Positions 27,891 through 37,047 of a stretch of 64,000 nt of DNA are shown here, piece by piece. The stretch covers positions 124,001-188,000 of the forward strand of contig NZ_CP084260.1 of the NCBI RefSeq assembly GCF_022879575.1, in the 5' to 3' direction. The number at the start of each line of letters is the position of its first letter. Positions within the stretch are counted from its first letter, which is position 1. This stretch comes from Caballeronia sp. SL2Y3 (GTDB lineage Bacteria; Pseudomonadota; Gammaproteobacteria; Burkholderiales; Burkholderiaceae). A model generated the notes under the pieces. It searched no databases and had not been told where the DNA came from. It saw only the letters and a program-made list of their open reading frames with translations. The translations under genes and the position numbers were made by a program.

Positions 27891-29018
27891 TTGAACTTCG
27901 ACACGCCGCCCCGCCTGCGAGTGGAAGCCGGTCAGCAAGGCAAGGTGGTCCGTCTCTCGGGCCAGTGGACGGCGCTCGCGCTCGCGCGTGACCGCTCGAA
28001 AACCGGCGTCACGCGGCGGCTGCGCGCGATCGGGCGCGAGGCCATCGGGCAGTGGGATCTTCTGTCGATCGAACGGCTCGATCACGTGGGCGGGCAGGCG
28101 CTCTGGCGCATCTGGGGCCGCAAGATGCCCGCGACCGTTGCGCTGTCGGACACCCAGCGCGAAATTTTCGAGCGCGTCGCGCTGCTCGACGCCGAGCGCG
28201 AGGAGCCGGAGGCCGTCGATCGCACCGATCCGGTCACGCGGCTCGGACACCTGATCTTCGCGTTCTTCGATCATCTGCACGGCGGCCTCGCGATGTTCGG
28301 CGGCTTCGTGCTGGATCTCATCGGCCTCGTTCGCCGCCCGAGGCGCATTCCGTGGACGGAGATCTCCGCGAACATCTATAGCGCCGGCGCGCAGGCGCTC
28401 GCGATCACGGCGCTCGTCGCGTTTCTGATCGGCATCGTGCTTAGTTATCTGTCCGCGCAGCAACTGCGCATGTTCGGCGCGAACCAGTACATCGTGAACA
28501 TTCTCGGGCTGTCGGTGATTCGCGAGCTCGGCCCGGTGCTGTCCGCGATTCTCGTCGCCGGGCGCTCGGGCTCCGCGATCACCGCGCAGATCGGCGTGAT
28601 GCGCGTCACCGAGGAACTCGACGCGATGCAGGTCATGGGCATTCCGCACGGCCTGCGGCTCGTGGTGCCGCGCGTGCTCGCGCTCGGCGTCGCCATGCCG
28701 CTGCTCGTCATGTGGACCAACATCATCGCGCTGACGGGCGGCGCGCTCGCGGCGAAGCTCGTGCTGTCCATCGACATTTCGTTCTTCATCCGCTCGCTGC
28801 CGTCCGTCGTGCCGATTGCGAACCTGTGGATCGGGCTCGGCAAGGGCGTCGTGTTCGGCATGCTGATCGCGCTCGCCGCATGCCACTTCGGCTTTCGCAT
28901 CAAGCCGAATTCGCAGAGTCTCGGCGAGGGCACGACGACCTCCGTGGTCACGTCGATCACCGTCGTGATTCTCGCGGACGCGGTGTTCGCCATCCTCTTC
29001 CAGAACGTGGGGCTCTGA
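27891..29018 (+). CDS. MlaE-family lipid ABC transporter permease with N-terminal STAS-like domain
   Basis: 375 residues. The first 110 or so are STAS-like (VVRLSGQWTALAL onward), followed by the MlaE permease domain with about five membrane helices and the signature region ILVAGRSGSAITAQIG and EELDAMQVMGIP. In the Mla/MCE system it moves phospholipids across the inner membrane. The start is a TTG at 27891 because the only nearby ATG (27848) is out of frame; a GTG at 27921 is an alternative. First gene of an operon divergent from birA; TACAAT at 27844 may be its -10. Confidence 0.88.
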   Translation: MNFDTPPRLRVEAGQQGKVVRLSGQWTALALARDRSKTGVTRRLRAIGREAIGQWDLLSIERLDHVGGQALWRIWGRKMPATVALSDTQREIFERVALLDAEREEPEAVDRTDPVTRLGHLIFAFFDHLHGGLAMFGGFVLDLIGLVRRPRRIPWTEISANIYSAGAQALAITALVAFLIGIVLSYLSAQQLRMFGANQYIVNILGLSVIRELGPVLSAILVAGRSGSAITAQIGVMRVTEELDAMQVMGIPHGLRLVVPRVLALGVAMPLLVMWTNIIALTGGALAAKLVLSIDISFFIRSLPSVVPIANLWIGLGKGVVFGMLIALAACHFGFRIKPNSQSLGEGTTTSVVTSITVVILADAVFAILFQNVGL

Positions 29019-29022
29019 CGCC

Positions 29023-29898
29023 ATGTCGACGACGCTCGCCACCGCCGTGCGCCATCAGCCGCCGCCCGCGATAGCGGAGCCGGTCATCGAAGTGCGCGAT
29101 GTCACGAAACGCTACGGCAGCACGGTGATTCACGAGCATCTGAACTTCGAGGTGCGCCGTGGGGAAATCGTCGCGCTGCTGGGCGGCTCGGGCTCCGGCA
29201 AGACCACGCTCGTGCGGCAGATTCTCGGGCTCGAATCGCCGACCTCGGGCGTGATTCGCGTGCTCGGCGAGGAATGGGCGCGCATGGACGCCGAAACCGC
29301 GAAGATGCTGCGCACGCGCTCCGGCATGATGTTTCAGCAAGGCGCGCTCTTCTCGTCGCTGTCGGTGTATGACAACATCGCGCAGCCGTTTCGCGAACTC
29401 GGCAAGATTCCCGAAGACCTGATCCGCGAGTTCGTGATGCTGAAGCTCGAAATGGTCGGCCTCTCGTGCAAGCACGCGAGCAAGATGCCGGCGGCGCTCT
29501 CGGGCGGCATGGTCAAGCGCGTCGGCATTGCGCGGGCCATTGCGCTCGAACCCGAACTGCTCTTTCTCGACGAGCCCACGGCCGGTCTCGATCCGAAGGC
29601 ATCGGACGAGTTCGTCGATCTGATCGCGACGCTGCATCGCGCGCTCGGTCTCACCGTCGTCATGGTCACGCACGATCTCGATACGATGGTCGCGCTCTCC
29701 ACGCGCGTCGCCGTGCTCGCGGACCGGCGCGTGCTCGTCGCGGCGCCCGTGGAAGAAGCGGTCGCGGTGGATCATCCGTTCATCCGTGAGTATTTTCTCG
29801 GGCGGCGCGGACGGCGCGCGCTTCAGGCGCTGCCGCCCGAACGCCGCGCGAAGCTGCCCGCCGCCGCGCTCGACGACGCCACCATCACCGTGAAGTAG
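29023..29898 (+). CDS. MlaF-type ABC transporter ATP-binding protein
   Basis: 291-residue ATPase with Walker A GGSGSGKTT, the signature LSGGMVKRVGIARA, Walker B LLFLDEPTAGLD and the switch His in VTHDLDTM. The LSGGM variant is that of MlaF/MCE-system ATPases. It energises the permease encoded four bases upstream. A basic C-terminal extension (about residues 255-291) follows the core. Confidence 0.92.
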   Translation: MSTTLATAVRHQPPPAIAEPVIEVRDVTKRYGSTVIHEHLNFEVRRGEIVALLGGSGSGKTTLVRQILGLESPTSGVIRVLGEEWARMDAETAKMLRTRSGMMFQQGALFSSLSVYDNIAQPFRELGKIPEDLIREFVMLKLEMVGLSCKHASKMPAALSGGMVKRVGIARAIALEPELLFLDEPTAGLDPKASDEFVDLIATLHRALGLTVVMVTHDLDTMVALSTRVAVLADRRVLVAAPVEEAVAVDHPFIREYFLGRRGRRALQALPPERRAKLPAAALDDATITVK

Positions 29899-29928
29899 TC
29901 CGGCGCAAAAGCGACAAGGAACCTGCCG

Positions 29929-30888
29929 ATGGAAAACAAATCACACGCGTTCTGGACCGGGCTGTTCACCATCGTGCTCGTGCTGGCCATTGCGTTCGCG
30001 GCGTTCTTCTTCAACGTGGACCGCACGGTGCGCGTGCCGTATGACCTGATCGCGCGAACCAACGTGACGGGCCTCTTCACCGATGCCGCCGTGCGTTATC
30101 GCGGGCTCGGCGTCGGCAAGGTCGAGTCGATCCGCTTCGACCGGGCGCATCCGGGGCAGATCCGCATCCGCATTCTCGTCGATCGCAATGCGCCGATGAC
30201 GCACTCCACCTTCGCGACGCTCGGCTTTCAGGGCGTGACGGGCATCGCGTTCGTGCAGCTCGACGACACGGGCAAGGACACGACCGCGCTCGCGTCGTCG
30301 CAGCAGCACGTCGCGGAAGTGCCGATGCGTCCGGGGCTTTTCGAGCAGTTGCAGGAACGCGGCGATGTGATCCTCCGCAAGTTCGAGCGCCTTTCGGAAG
30401 ACGCGGACAAGTTTCTCTCCGACGACGTGCGCGATCAGCTTCTCGACACCACCAGAAGCCTGAAGGGCGCGGCGGACGGCATCGCGTCGCTCGCGAGCCA
30501 GGTCGCGCCCGCAACCGCGCATCTGCCGCAGACGCTGAATCAGCTGGATCGCACGCTCGCTTCGACGAACGCGCTGATGCAGAACCTGAACCGCGAGAAC
30601 GGGCCGTTCGTGACCAACCTGAACAAGGCGGGCGACGCGGCGCAGCAGGCTGCAGCCGCCCTCGCGGACATCAACGATTCGCTGCGTGACGTGACGGCGC
30701 GCGTCAGCTTCGAGGCATTGCCGCGCCTCTATTCGTTCACCGAAGATCTCGGCGCCGCCGCGCGTTCGGTCGACCGCGCCGCCGATACGTTCAGCGCGAG
30801 TCCGCGCAGCGTGCTGTTCGGCGCGCCGTCGATGCCGCCGGGGCCGGGCGAGCCGGGCTTCGTGTGGCCCGCGAATCCGTCGCGCTGA
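29929..30888 (+). CDS. MlaD/MCE family substrate-binding protein
   Basis: 319-residue inner-membrane-anchored protein. It has one helix (FWTGLFTIVLVLAIAFAAFFF, about residues 7-28), an MCE domain (residues 35-115, with GLFTDAAVRYRGLGVGKV), and a long helical tail that in related proteins forms a hexameric tube. It carries lipid between the inner-membrane complex and an envelope acceptor. Confidence 0.9.
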   Translation: MENKSHAFWTGLFTIVLVLAIAFAAFFFNVDRTVRVPYDLIARTNVTGLFTDAAVRYRGLGVGKVESIRFDRAHPGQIRIRILVDRNAPMTHSTFATLGFQGVTGIAFVQLDDTGKDTTALASSQQHVAEVPMRPGLFEQLQERGDVILRKFERLSEDADKFLSDDVRDQLLDTTRSLKGAADGIASLASQVAPATAHLPQTLNQLDRTLASTNALMQNLNRENGPFVTNLNKAGDAAQQAAAALADINDSLRDVTARVSFEALPRLYSFTEDLGAAARSVDRAADTFSASPRSVLFGAPSMPPGPGEPGFVWPANPSR

Positions 30889-30922
30889 ACGAGGCCAAAG
30901 AACAGGACAACGAAGGATTCAT

Positions 30923-31558
30923 ATGTCACTTGCTGAGCTAAAACGACCGTTGGCGCTTGCGCTCGCCTGCATCGCGATGCTCGCGGGCTGCGCGACGAGC
31001 CCGCCCGCGACGCCGGACGCGCGCTACGACCTCGGCGCGCGGCCCGCCGCCAGTCCTCCGAGTCCTGCGAGTCCTGCGACTGATGCGCCGATGCCGCCGG
31101 TGAAAGTGCTGGCGGTGCGCGCGTCGCGTGATCTGGAAACCGACGCGTTCGTCTATCGCCTGAGTTACGTCGATGCACAGCGCACCGGCAGCTATGCGAC
31201 GAGCCACTGGACCATGCCGCCCGCGCAGCTTCTCACGCAGCGATTGCGCGATACGCTCTCGCAACGCGGCCCGGTGCTCACGGGCGCGGACACGGTGCGC
31301 GCGCCGTTGCTGGAGATCGAGCTGACCGGCTTCGAACAGGTCTTCGATGCGCCGGAACGGAGCCACGGCGTCGTATCGGTGCGCGCGACGCTCACACAGC
31401 ATGGCCGCGTCATCGCGCAGCGCATGTTCACGGCGAGCGCGCCCGCGCCGAGCGCCGATGCATCGGGCGGCGCGCGGGCGCTGGCGGCGGCATCGGACGA
31501 TCTGATCGCGCAACTGGGCGCGTGGCTCGGCGCGCAGCCGCTCACCGCCTCGCGATGA
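30923..31558 (+). CDS. ABC-type transport auxiliary lipoprotein (PqiC-like)
   Basis: 211-residue lipoprotein with lipobox MLAGCATS at about residues 20-27, then a beta-rich domain (YRLSYVDAQRTGSYATSHWT, later DDLIAQLGAWLGAQ) of the family that caps MCE transport systems at the outer membrane. It follows the MCE gene in the same operon, which contains no MlaC-type carrier; this suggests a tube-like pathway ending at this lipoprotein. Confidence 0.85.
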   Translation: MSLAELKRPLALALACIAMLAGCATSPPATPDARYDLGARPAASPPSPASPATDAPMPPVKVLAVRASRDLETDAFVYRLSYVDAQRTGSYATSHWTMPPAQLLTQRLRDTLSQRGPVLTGADTVRAPLLEIELTGFEQVFDAPERSHGVVSVRATLTQHGRVIAQRMFTASAPAPSADASGGARALAAASDDLIAQLGAWLGAQPLTASR

Positions 31559-31607
31559 CTCCGTGTTTCATCGCATTTCCGCTCGAACGGACGCGCCTGG
31601 GCGGCTC

Positions 31608-32786
31608 ATGACGATCAAGCAATGGCAGCGCCGACCGTCGGCGTTCTCGCGGCAGGCGCTTGTCGCGTACGCGGTGCTCGTCGTGTACGGCTCGCTGTAT
31701 CCGTTTTCCGGCTGGCGCTCGCTCGGTCTCGGGCCGTTCGCGTTCCTGACCGATCCGCTGCCGCGTTACCTGACGGCCTTCGATGTCCTCACCAACGTGC
31801 TCGGCTATATGCCGCTCGGCGCGCTAATCGTGCTCGCGCTGTATCCGCGCTGGCGCGGCTCGCTCGCGGTGTGCGCGGCGTTCGCGGGCGGCGCGCTGTT
31901 GTCGGGCGCGATGGAATCCATCCAGACGTACTTGCCGACGCGCGTCGCGTCCAACCTCGATCTCGCCGCCAATGCGCTCGGCGCGCTAATCGGCGGCGTG
32001 CTGGCAGCGCCCGCGACCAGCGCGCTGCTCGACCGCGGCTTGCTGCGGCGGATTCGCTTCACGTGGTTCGAGCGGCATGCGGCCTATGTGATCGGACTGT
32101 CGGCGCTGTGGCCGTTCGCGTCGATGTTTCCTGCGCCGTATCTATTCGGCGGCGGCGACTTGCCGCGCGTGCTGTGGGATGCGCTCGATCCGGCGATGCA
32201 GGACGCGATTCTCGCGTGGACGCCCGCCGCGTGGGACGTGGAAACGTGGCCCGACCGCCTCGGCGCGCTGTTGTCCGACGAATCGTGGGAAGCGATGATC
32301 ACGTCGTCGAATCTTTTCGCGGCGCTCGTGCTCGTCACGCTGCTCACGCGCGAGCGCGCGCCGCGCATCCGGCTGATGCTGGGGCTGATCGTGGCGACGC
32401 TGGTGGCGAAGGCGGGCGCGTCGTTCCTGCAATCGCGCGCCGGGCTGACCTTCGACTGGGCGACGGACGGCGCGCTCGAAGGCATCGGGATCGGCGCGGT
32501 GGCCGGCGTGCTGGCCGTGTCGCTACCGCGTGCGCTGCGGGCGGCGCTCGCGGGTGCGGCGCTCGTCGTGGGGCTCGCGCTCGTGAATCTGCTGCCGGTG
32601 AATCCGTACTTCGACATCGTGCTCGCGGATTGGCGGCAGGGGCGGTATCTGCATTTCAACGGACTGCTGCACTGGCTCGCGTGGGTGTGGCCGTATGCGG
32701 CGTTGGGGTGGCTCGCGTCGGCGGCGGAAAGGGCGTGGATGGGTAGGCGGCGGGGCGGGGGAGATGGTGCGGGCGGGGATCGCTAG
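31608..32786 (+). CDS. VanZ family membrane protein
   Basis: 392-residue polytopic protein. The first half has VanZ-like helices (RQALVAYAVLVVYGSLYPFSG, later FDVLTNVLGYMPLGALIVLAL), and more helices fill the C-terminal half; about ten segments in all. Function unknown; in vancomycin-resistant Gram-positives VanZ confers teicoplanin resistance, which does not transfer here. It is the last gene of the lipid-transport operon. The ATG at 31608 is chosen; a GTG at 31563 would add 15 residues. Confidence 0.8.
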   Translation: MTIKQWQRRPSAFSRQALVAYAVLVVYGSLYPFSGWRSLGLGPFAFLTDPLPRYLTAFDVLTNVLGYMPLGALIVLALYPRWRGSLAVCAAFAGGALLSGAMESIQTYLPTRVASNLDLAANALGALIGGVLAAPATSALLDRGLLRRIRFTWFERHAAYVIGLSALWPFASMFPAPYLFGGGDLPRVLWDALDPAMQDAILAWTPAAWDVETWPDRLGALLSDESWEAMITSSNLFAALVLVTLLTRERAPRIRLMLGLIVATLVAKAGASFLQSRAGLTFDWATDGALEGIGIGAVAGVLAVSLPRALRAALAGAALVVGLALVNLLPVNPYFDIVLADWRQGRYLHFNGLLHWLAWVWPYAALGWLASAAERAWMGRRRGGGDGAGGDR

Positions 32787-32789
32787 ATT

Positions 32790-33056
32790 GCCAACTCCCG
32801 CCGACCGCTCTGCATGGGGGCGGGAGTAGGGCGCTAAAGCGCCAACTCCCGCCGACCGCCCTGCATGGGGCGGGAGTAGGGCGCTCAAGCGCCAACTCCC
32901 GCCGACCGCTCTGCATGGGGCGGGAGTAAGGCGCTGAAGCGCCAACTCCCGCCGACCGCTCTGCATGGGGCGGGAGTAAGGCGCTAAAGCGCCAACTCCC
33001 GCCGACCGCTCTGCATGGGGCGGGAGTAAGGCGCTAAAGCGCCAACTCCCGCCGAC
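32790..33056. repeat. Tandem array of a 50-bp palindromic unit (5 full copies plus 16 bases)
   Basis: Copies begin at 32790 (51 bases), 32841, 32891, 32941 and 32991, and a partial copy begins at 33041. Each unit has an inverted repeat ACTCCCGCC-(15)-GGCGGGAGT, and each junction creates GGCGCT-NN-AGCGCC. The two-base loop varies (AA, CA, GA, AA, AA) while its arms do not. Copies 4 and 5 are identical. The array fills the 325-base gap between the VanZ and ferredoxin genes; there are no spacers, so it is not CRISPR. It may be a terminator-like or REP-like element. Confidence 0.93.
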
Positions 33057-33111
33057 ACGCCCCCCGACATCGCTCGCTATAATCGACCGACACCCCCATC
33101 GCCGGACGCTC

Positions 33112-33441
33112 ATGGACTCCTTCTACAAGTACCACGTGTTCTTCTGCCTGAATCAGCGCGATGCCGACGCCTCGCGTCCCAGTTGCGCCAACTGCAATGC
33201 GCAAGCCATGCAGGAGCACGCAAAAAAGCGCGTGAAGAAGCTCGGCCTCGCAGGCGAAGGCAAGGTGCGCATCAACAAGGCCGGGTGTCTCGACCGCTGC
33301 GAGCAAGGGCCGGTCGTCGTCGTGTATCCGGAAGGCACGTGGTACACGTATGTCGATGAAACCGACATCGACGAGATCGTCGATTCGCATCTCGCCAACG
33401 GCAAGATCGTCGAGCGTCTTCTGATCGATCAACCCGCCTGA
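33112..33441 (+). CDS. Thioredoxin-like [2Fe-2S] ferredoxin domain protein
   Basis: 109-residue protein with the thioredoxin-like ferredoxin fold. Potential cluster cysteines are in FFCLNQRDADASRPSCANC and GCLDRCEQGPVVVVYP. Stand-alone members are of unclear role; electron transfer is likely. It is 11 bases upstream of a hydrolase gene, so the two are probably co-transcribed. Confidence 0.85.
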   Translation: MDSFYKYHVFFCLNQRDADASRPSCANCNAQAMQEHAKKRVKKLGLAGEGKVRINKAGCLDRCEQGPVVVVYPEGTWYTYVDETDIDEIVDSHLANGKIVERLLIDQPA

Positions 33442-33452
33442 CGCCCGCCTTC

Positions 33453-34079
33453 ATGAACGCGCAAACAGAAAAATTCCTCATCGACGGCCCGGTGGGCAAG
33501 ATCGAAGTCGCGCTCGATCGCACGGAGTCCGCGCCGCGCGGCATCGCGCTCGTCGCGCATCCGCATCCGCTCTTCGGCGGGACGATGGACAACAAGGTCG
33601 CGCAAACGCTCGCGCGCACCTTCGTGCAGCTCGGCTATACGACGTATCGCTCCAATTTTCGCGGCGTCGGCCAGACCGAAGGCGAGCACGACAACGGCAT
33701 CGGCGAGCGCGAAGACCTGCTCGCGGTCATCGAACACATGCGCGCGCAGCCGGGCCAGCGCGACATGCCGATCGTGCTGGCGGGCTTTTCGTTCGGCACC
33801 TTCGTGCTGTCGCATGTCGCGAAGCGCATGCAGGAAAGCGAGGAGGCAATCGAGCGCATGGTCTTCGTCGGCACGGCGGCAAGCCGCTGGGAAGTGGCGC
33901 CCGTCCCCGAGAACACGCTCGTGATTCATGGCGAAGTGGACGATACCGTGCCCATCGCCTCCGTCTACGACTGGGCGCGGCCGCAGGAGTTGCCGGTCGT
34001 CGTCATTCCGGGCGGCGAGCATTTCTTCCATCGCAAGCTGCATATTCTCAAGCGCGTGATCGTCGACGCCTGGCGTTAG
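33453..34079 (+). CDS. Alpha/beta superfamily hydrolase (COG2945-like)
   Basis: 208-residue hydrolase with the nucleophile elbow LAGFSFGTFV, an early VAHPHPLFGGTMDNKVAQ block, the acidic residue in VIHGEVDDTVP and the late His in PGGEHFFH. The substrate is unknown. Follows the ferredoxin-like gene by 11 bases. Confidence 0.85.
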   Translation: MNAQTEKFLIDGPVGKIEVALDRTESAPRGIALVAHPHPLFGGTMDNKVAQTLARTFVQLGYTTYRSNFRGVGQTEGEHDNGIGEREDLLAVIEHMRAQPGQRDMPIVLAGFSFGTFVLSHVAKRMQESEEAIERMVFVGTAASRWEVAPVPENTLVIHGEVDDTVPIASVYDWARPQELPVVVIPGGEHFFHRKLHILKRVIVDAWR

Positions 34080-34516
34080 GCTTCCGAAGGCTTTCGCCGC
34101 GCGCCGGCTCGCGCGGTCATCGCGAATCGACATTTCGCTTAAGGCATCGCCTGAAAAAGCGCGGATTGGCGCTGGATTCGCGCAGATTCGCCGTAATCGC
34201 GCTCTTGGCCGCGCGTATAATGGCGCAGAATTTTTTCGCCGCGATTTCGCGTCACAACGTTGCGCTCGCACGCTGTGACCCGACGCCGTGGCGAAAAGCC
34301 CGACGCCAGAGCGCCGGCTCTTTGCCGGCCCATGCGACGTTCGAGAACAAACGTTTGAGAACCGATGGCGCGGCCGTCTGTCGAATGTGCGCTCCTTCGC
34401 CGCGGCACCCCCGCGTGCCCGTTTCCGCCAGCAGGCGAAGAGCGCGACCGGCATGAACGGTCTGCCTGTTCAACCCGCGCTTCGCCGCCTTTCGGATCAT
34501 CCCGGGCGGAGCGCCG
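34080..34516. other. Intergenic region, 437 bases, with a -10 element and no gene
   Basis: No gene with a credible start or family match was found. A consensus TATAAT lies at 34216-34221; a matching -35 is not obvious. It probably drives dacC through a leader of about 290 bases. No riboswitch-like structure was recognised. Confidence 0.55.
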
Positions 34517-35773
34517 ATGCTCTTTCTGCCGACCGATCCTATGCGCTTTTTCCCTTCCGGCCTTTCTGTTTCGCCCGTCTCCGCTTTCGTTTCCACTACT
34601 GCCATTCACCGCCGCGCAATCAAGGCCGCCGTCGTGCTGCCGGCCGTGCTCGCTGCCGCGAGCGCGTTCGCGCAGGTGCCGCCGCCCGCGGTGACGGCGC
34701 ATTCGTGGGTGCTCGTCGATGCCACGAGCAATCAGGTGCTCGCATCCGGCAATCCGGATGAACGCGTCGAGCCGGCGTCGCTCACGAAGCTGATGACCGC
34801 GTACCTCGTCTTCGACGCGCTCAAGTCCAAGAAGATCAACATGGACCAGACGGTCATGCCGACCGAGGCCGTGCGCCGCGTGAGGACGGACGAGTCGCGC
34901 ATGTTCATCGAGGCGAACAAGCCGGTCACGGTGCATGACCTCGTGTACGGCATGATCATCCAGTCGGGCAACGACGCGGCCATCGCGCTCGCGGAACTCG
35001 TCGGCGGCAGCGAGGCCAACTTCGTCAATCTGATGAACGGCGCGGCGCAACGCATCGGCATGAAGCACACGCACTATGCGGACGTGAACGGCATGCCCGA
35101 TCCGCAGCACTACACGACGGCAGGCGACCTCGCCGTGCTGTCGACGCGTCTGATCCGCGATTTCCCCGAGTACTACAGCATCTTCTCGGAGAAGGAATTC
35201 ACGTACAACAAGATCAAGCAGCCGAACCGCAACCGCTTGCTGTGGCTCGATCCGAGCGTCGACGGTCTCAAGACCGGTCACACGAAAGCGGCGGGCTATT
35301 GCCTGATCGCCACGGCCAAGCGTTCGCTGCCGGGCATGCCGGACGCGAGCCGCCGTCTCGTCGCCGTGATGATGGGCGAGCCGAAGGAATCGGCGCGCGT
35401 GCAGGACAGCCTCAAGATGCTGAACTACGGCTACACCGCGTATGACGCGCTGCGCCTCTACAAGGCGAACCAGGTGATTGAATCGCCGCGCGTGTACAAG
35501 GGCGCGGCCGACAACGTGCAGGCGGGCGTGGAGACGGACCAGTACATCACCGTGCCGAAGGGCCTCGGCGACAAGGTCAAGCCGACTATCACGCGCAACG
35601 ACTTGCTGATCGCGCCGATCAAGAAGGGCCAGCAGATCGGCACCGTGCGCATGGTGGCCGACGGCAAGGACGTCGCGCAGTTCCCGCTCGTCGCGTTGCA
35701 GGACGTGCCGCAAGCCGGCCTCTTCGGCCGCCTGTGGGATTCCGCGCTGCTGATGTGGCAAAAGAAGAAGTAA
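34517..35773 (+). CDS. dacC: D-alanyl-D-alanine carboxypeptidase (PBP5/6 family)
   Basis: Low-molecular-weight penicillin-binding protein that trims the pentapeptide of peptidoglycan. The 418-residue precursor has a signal peptide ending ASAFAQ. Catalytic motifs are SLTK (EPASLTKLMTAY), SGN (IQSGNDAAIAL) and KTG (DGLKTGHTKAAGYC). The C-terminal PBP5 domain and a final amphipathic membrane-anchoring helix (GLFGRLWDSALLMWQKKK) are present. The start at 34517 has GGAG six bases upstream; 34541 (MRFFPSG) is an alternative. Confidence 0.93.
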   Translation: MLFLPTDPMRFFPSGLSVSPVSAFVSTTAIHRRAIKAAVVLPAVLAAASAFAQVPPPAVTAHSWVLVDATSNQVLASGNPDERVEPASLTKLMTAYLVFDALKSKKINMDQTVMPTEAVRRVRTDESRMFIEANKPVTVHDLVYGMIIQSGNDAAIALAELVGGSEANFVNLMNGAAQRIGMKHTHYADVNGMPDPQHYTTAGDLAVLSTRLIRDFPEYYSIFSEKEFTYNKIKQPNRNRLLWLDPSVDGLKTGHTKAAGYCLIATAKRSLPGMPDASRRLVAVMMGEPKESARVQDSLKMLNYGYTAYDALRLYKANQVIESPRVYKGAADNVQAGVETDQYITVPKGLGDKVKPTITRNDLLIAPIKKGQQIGTVRMVADGKDVAQFPLVALQDVPQAGLFGRLWDSALLMWQKKK

Positions 35774-35804
35774 TCGCGTTTTCTGTTCCAACGGAGCGGT
35801 TCGA

Positions 35805-36722
35805 ATGAGCCAAAGCCAAGCCGACGACTTCAACCCGACGGTCTATCTGAACGGCGAGTGGGGACCGCTTTCCGAAGCGCGCATCCCGGTGCTGGATCGG
35901 GGCTTCATTTTCGGCGACGGCGTCTATGAAGTCGTGCCGCTTTACGCGCAGGGCGGCGGCGCGCGTCTGCCGTTTCGGCTCGCGCAGCATCTCGCGCGGC
36001 TGAACCGGAGCCTCGGCAAGATCCGCATCGAGAATCCGTTCGACGACGCCGGCTGGCGCGCGCTCATCGCCCGCTCGATCGACGCGAACGCCGGTCCGGG
36101 CGACGCCCTCGTCTACATTCAGGTGACGCGCGGCGTCGCGAAAAAGCGCGGGCACGCGTTTCCGGCCGGCATCACGCCGACCGTTTTCGTGATGTTGAGC
36201 CCGCTCGTGCTGCCGAGCGCCGCGAGCCGCGCGCAAGGCGCGGTCGCGGTGACGGCCGAGGACAAGCGCTGGCTGCATTGCGATATCAAGTCGGTTTCGC
36301 TGCTCGGCAATGTGCTGATGGCGCAGCACGCGGCGGAAAACGACGCGCTCGAAACCATCCAGTTGCGCGACGGCTTGCTTACCGAAGGATCGTCCTCAAA
36401 TGTGTGGGTAGTAAAGGACGGCGCGCTGCTGGGCGTGCCGCGCGGTCCGCGCATTCTGGAAGGCATCCGGTACGGACTCGTCGAGGAACTCGCGGCCGAG
36501 GCGGGCATTCGGTTCGAGGAACGCGACATCACCGAGGCCGAACTGCGCGCCGCCGACGAAATCATGATCAGCTCGGCGACCAAAGAAGTCATGCCGATCA
36601 CCACGCTCGACGGCCAGGCCGTCGGCAACGGGCGTCCCGGCCCGGTCTATGCTGCGCTGTATGACGCCTACCAGCGGGCGAAGTCGCGCGAGTTCGCGCA
36701 GCAGGCGAGCCGCGCCGGTTAA
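35805..36722 (+). CDS. D-amino-acid transaminase (class IV aminotransferase)
   Basis: Pyridoxal-phosphate enzyme of 305 residues, likely interconverting D-alanine and D-glutamate. Motifs are VLDRGFIFGDGVYEV, the Schiff-base Lys in CDIKSVSLLGNV, and the phosphate-binding EGSSSNVWVV. Close alternatives are branched-chain aminotransferase or aminodeoxychorismate lyase; adjacency to dacC favours D-alanine metabolism. The gene starts 31 bases after dacC. Confidence 0.88.
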   Translation: MSQSQADDFNPTVYLNGEWGPLSEARIPVLDRGFIFGDGVYEVVPLYAQGGGARLPFRLAQHLARLNRSLGKIRIENPFDDAGWRALIARSIDANAGPGDALVYIQVTRGVAKKRGHAFPAGITPTVFVMLSPLVLPSAASRAQGAVAVTAEDKRWLHCDIKSVSLLGNVLMAQHAAENDALETIQLRDGLLTEGSSSNVWVVKDGALLGVPRGPRILEGIRYGLVEELAAEAGIRFEERDITEAELRAADEIMISSATKEVMPITTLDGQAVGNGRPGPVYAALYDAYQRAKSREFAQQASRAG

Positions 36723-36732
36723 GGAGAAACCC

Positions 36733-37047
36733 ATGTCCGATTCAATCGATTCGAAGCCGCAGTCGGCCGATCCGACGCAGGCCAGCAGCACCGACGAGCT
36801 GTTCAATTTCCCTTGCGATTTCCCGATCAAGGTGATGGGCAAGTCGCATCCCGAGTTTCAGGACACCATCATCACCGTGATCCGCGAGTTCGACAACGCG
36901 TTCGACGTCACGCGTGTCGAAGCGCGGCCGTCGTCCGGCGGCAACTACACGGGCCTCACGTGCACGGTGCGCGCGCAGAACCGCGCGCATCTGGACGACA
37001 TCTATCGCGCGCTCACCGGCCACCCGATGGTCAAGGTAGTGCTCTGA
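36733..37047 (+). CDS. DUF493 (YbeD) family protein
   Basis: 104-residue ferredoxin-like-fold protein with FPCDFPIKVMGKSHPEFQ and the C-terminal LTGHPMVKVVL. YbeD sits beside lipB and dacA in E. coli, and here it likewise lies near dacC and lipB; it is thought to have a minor regulatory role, but that is not demonstrated. AAGGAGAAA precedes the ATG at 36733. Its last 17 bases overlap the convergent LysR gene. Confidence 0.9.
   Translation: MSDSIDSKPQSADPTQASSTDELFNFPCDFPIKVMGKSHPEFQDTIITVIREFDNAFDVTRVEARPSSGGNYTGLTCTVRAQNRAHLDDIYRALTGHPMVKVVL

Noticed and set aside
32790..33056. CRISPR array
   Set aside because: The 50-bp units are directly contiguous with no unique spacers, and no cas gene is present.
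37031..37047. 17-base overlap of the LysR and YbeD-like genes as a sign of error
   Set aside because: Both reading frames end naturally; short convergent overlaps are common in compact genomes.
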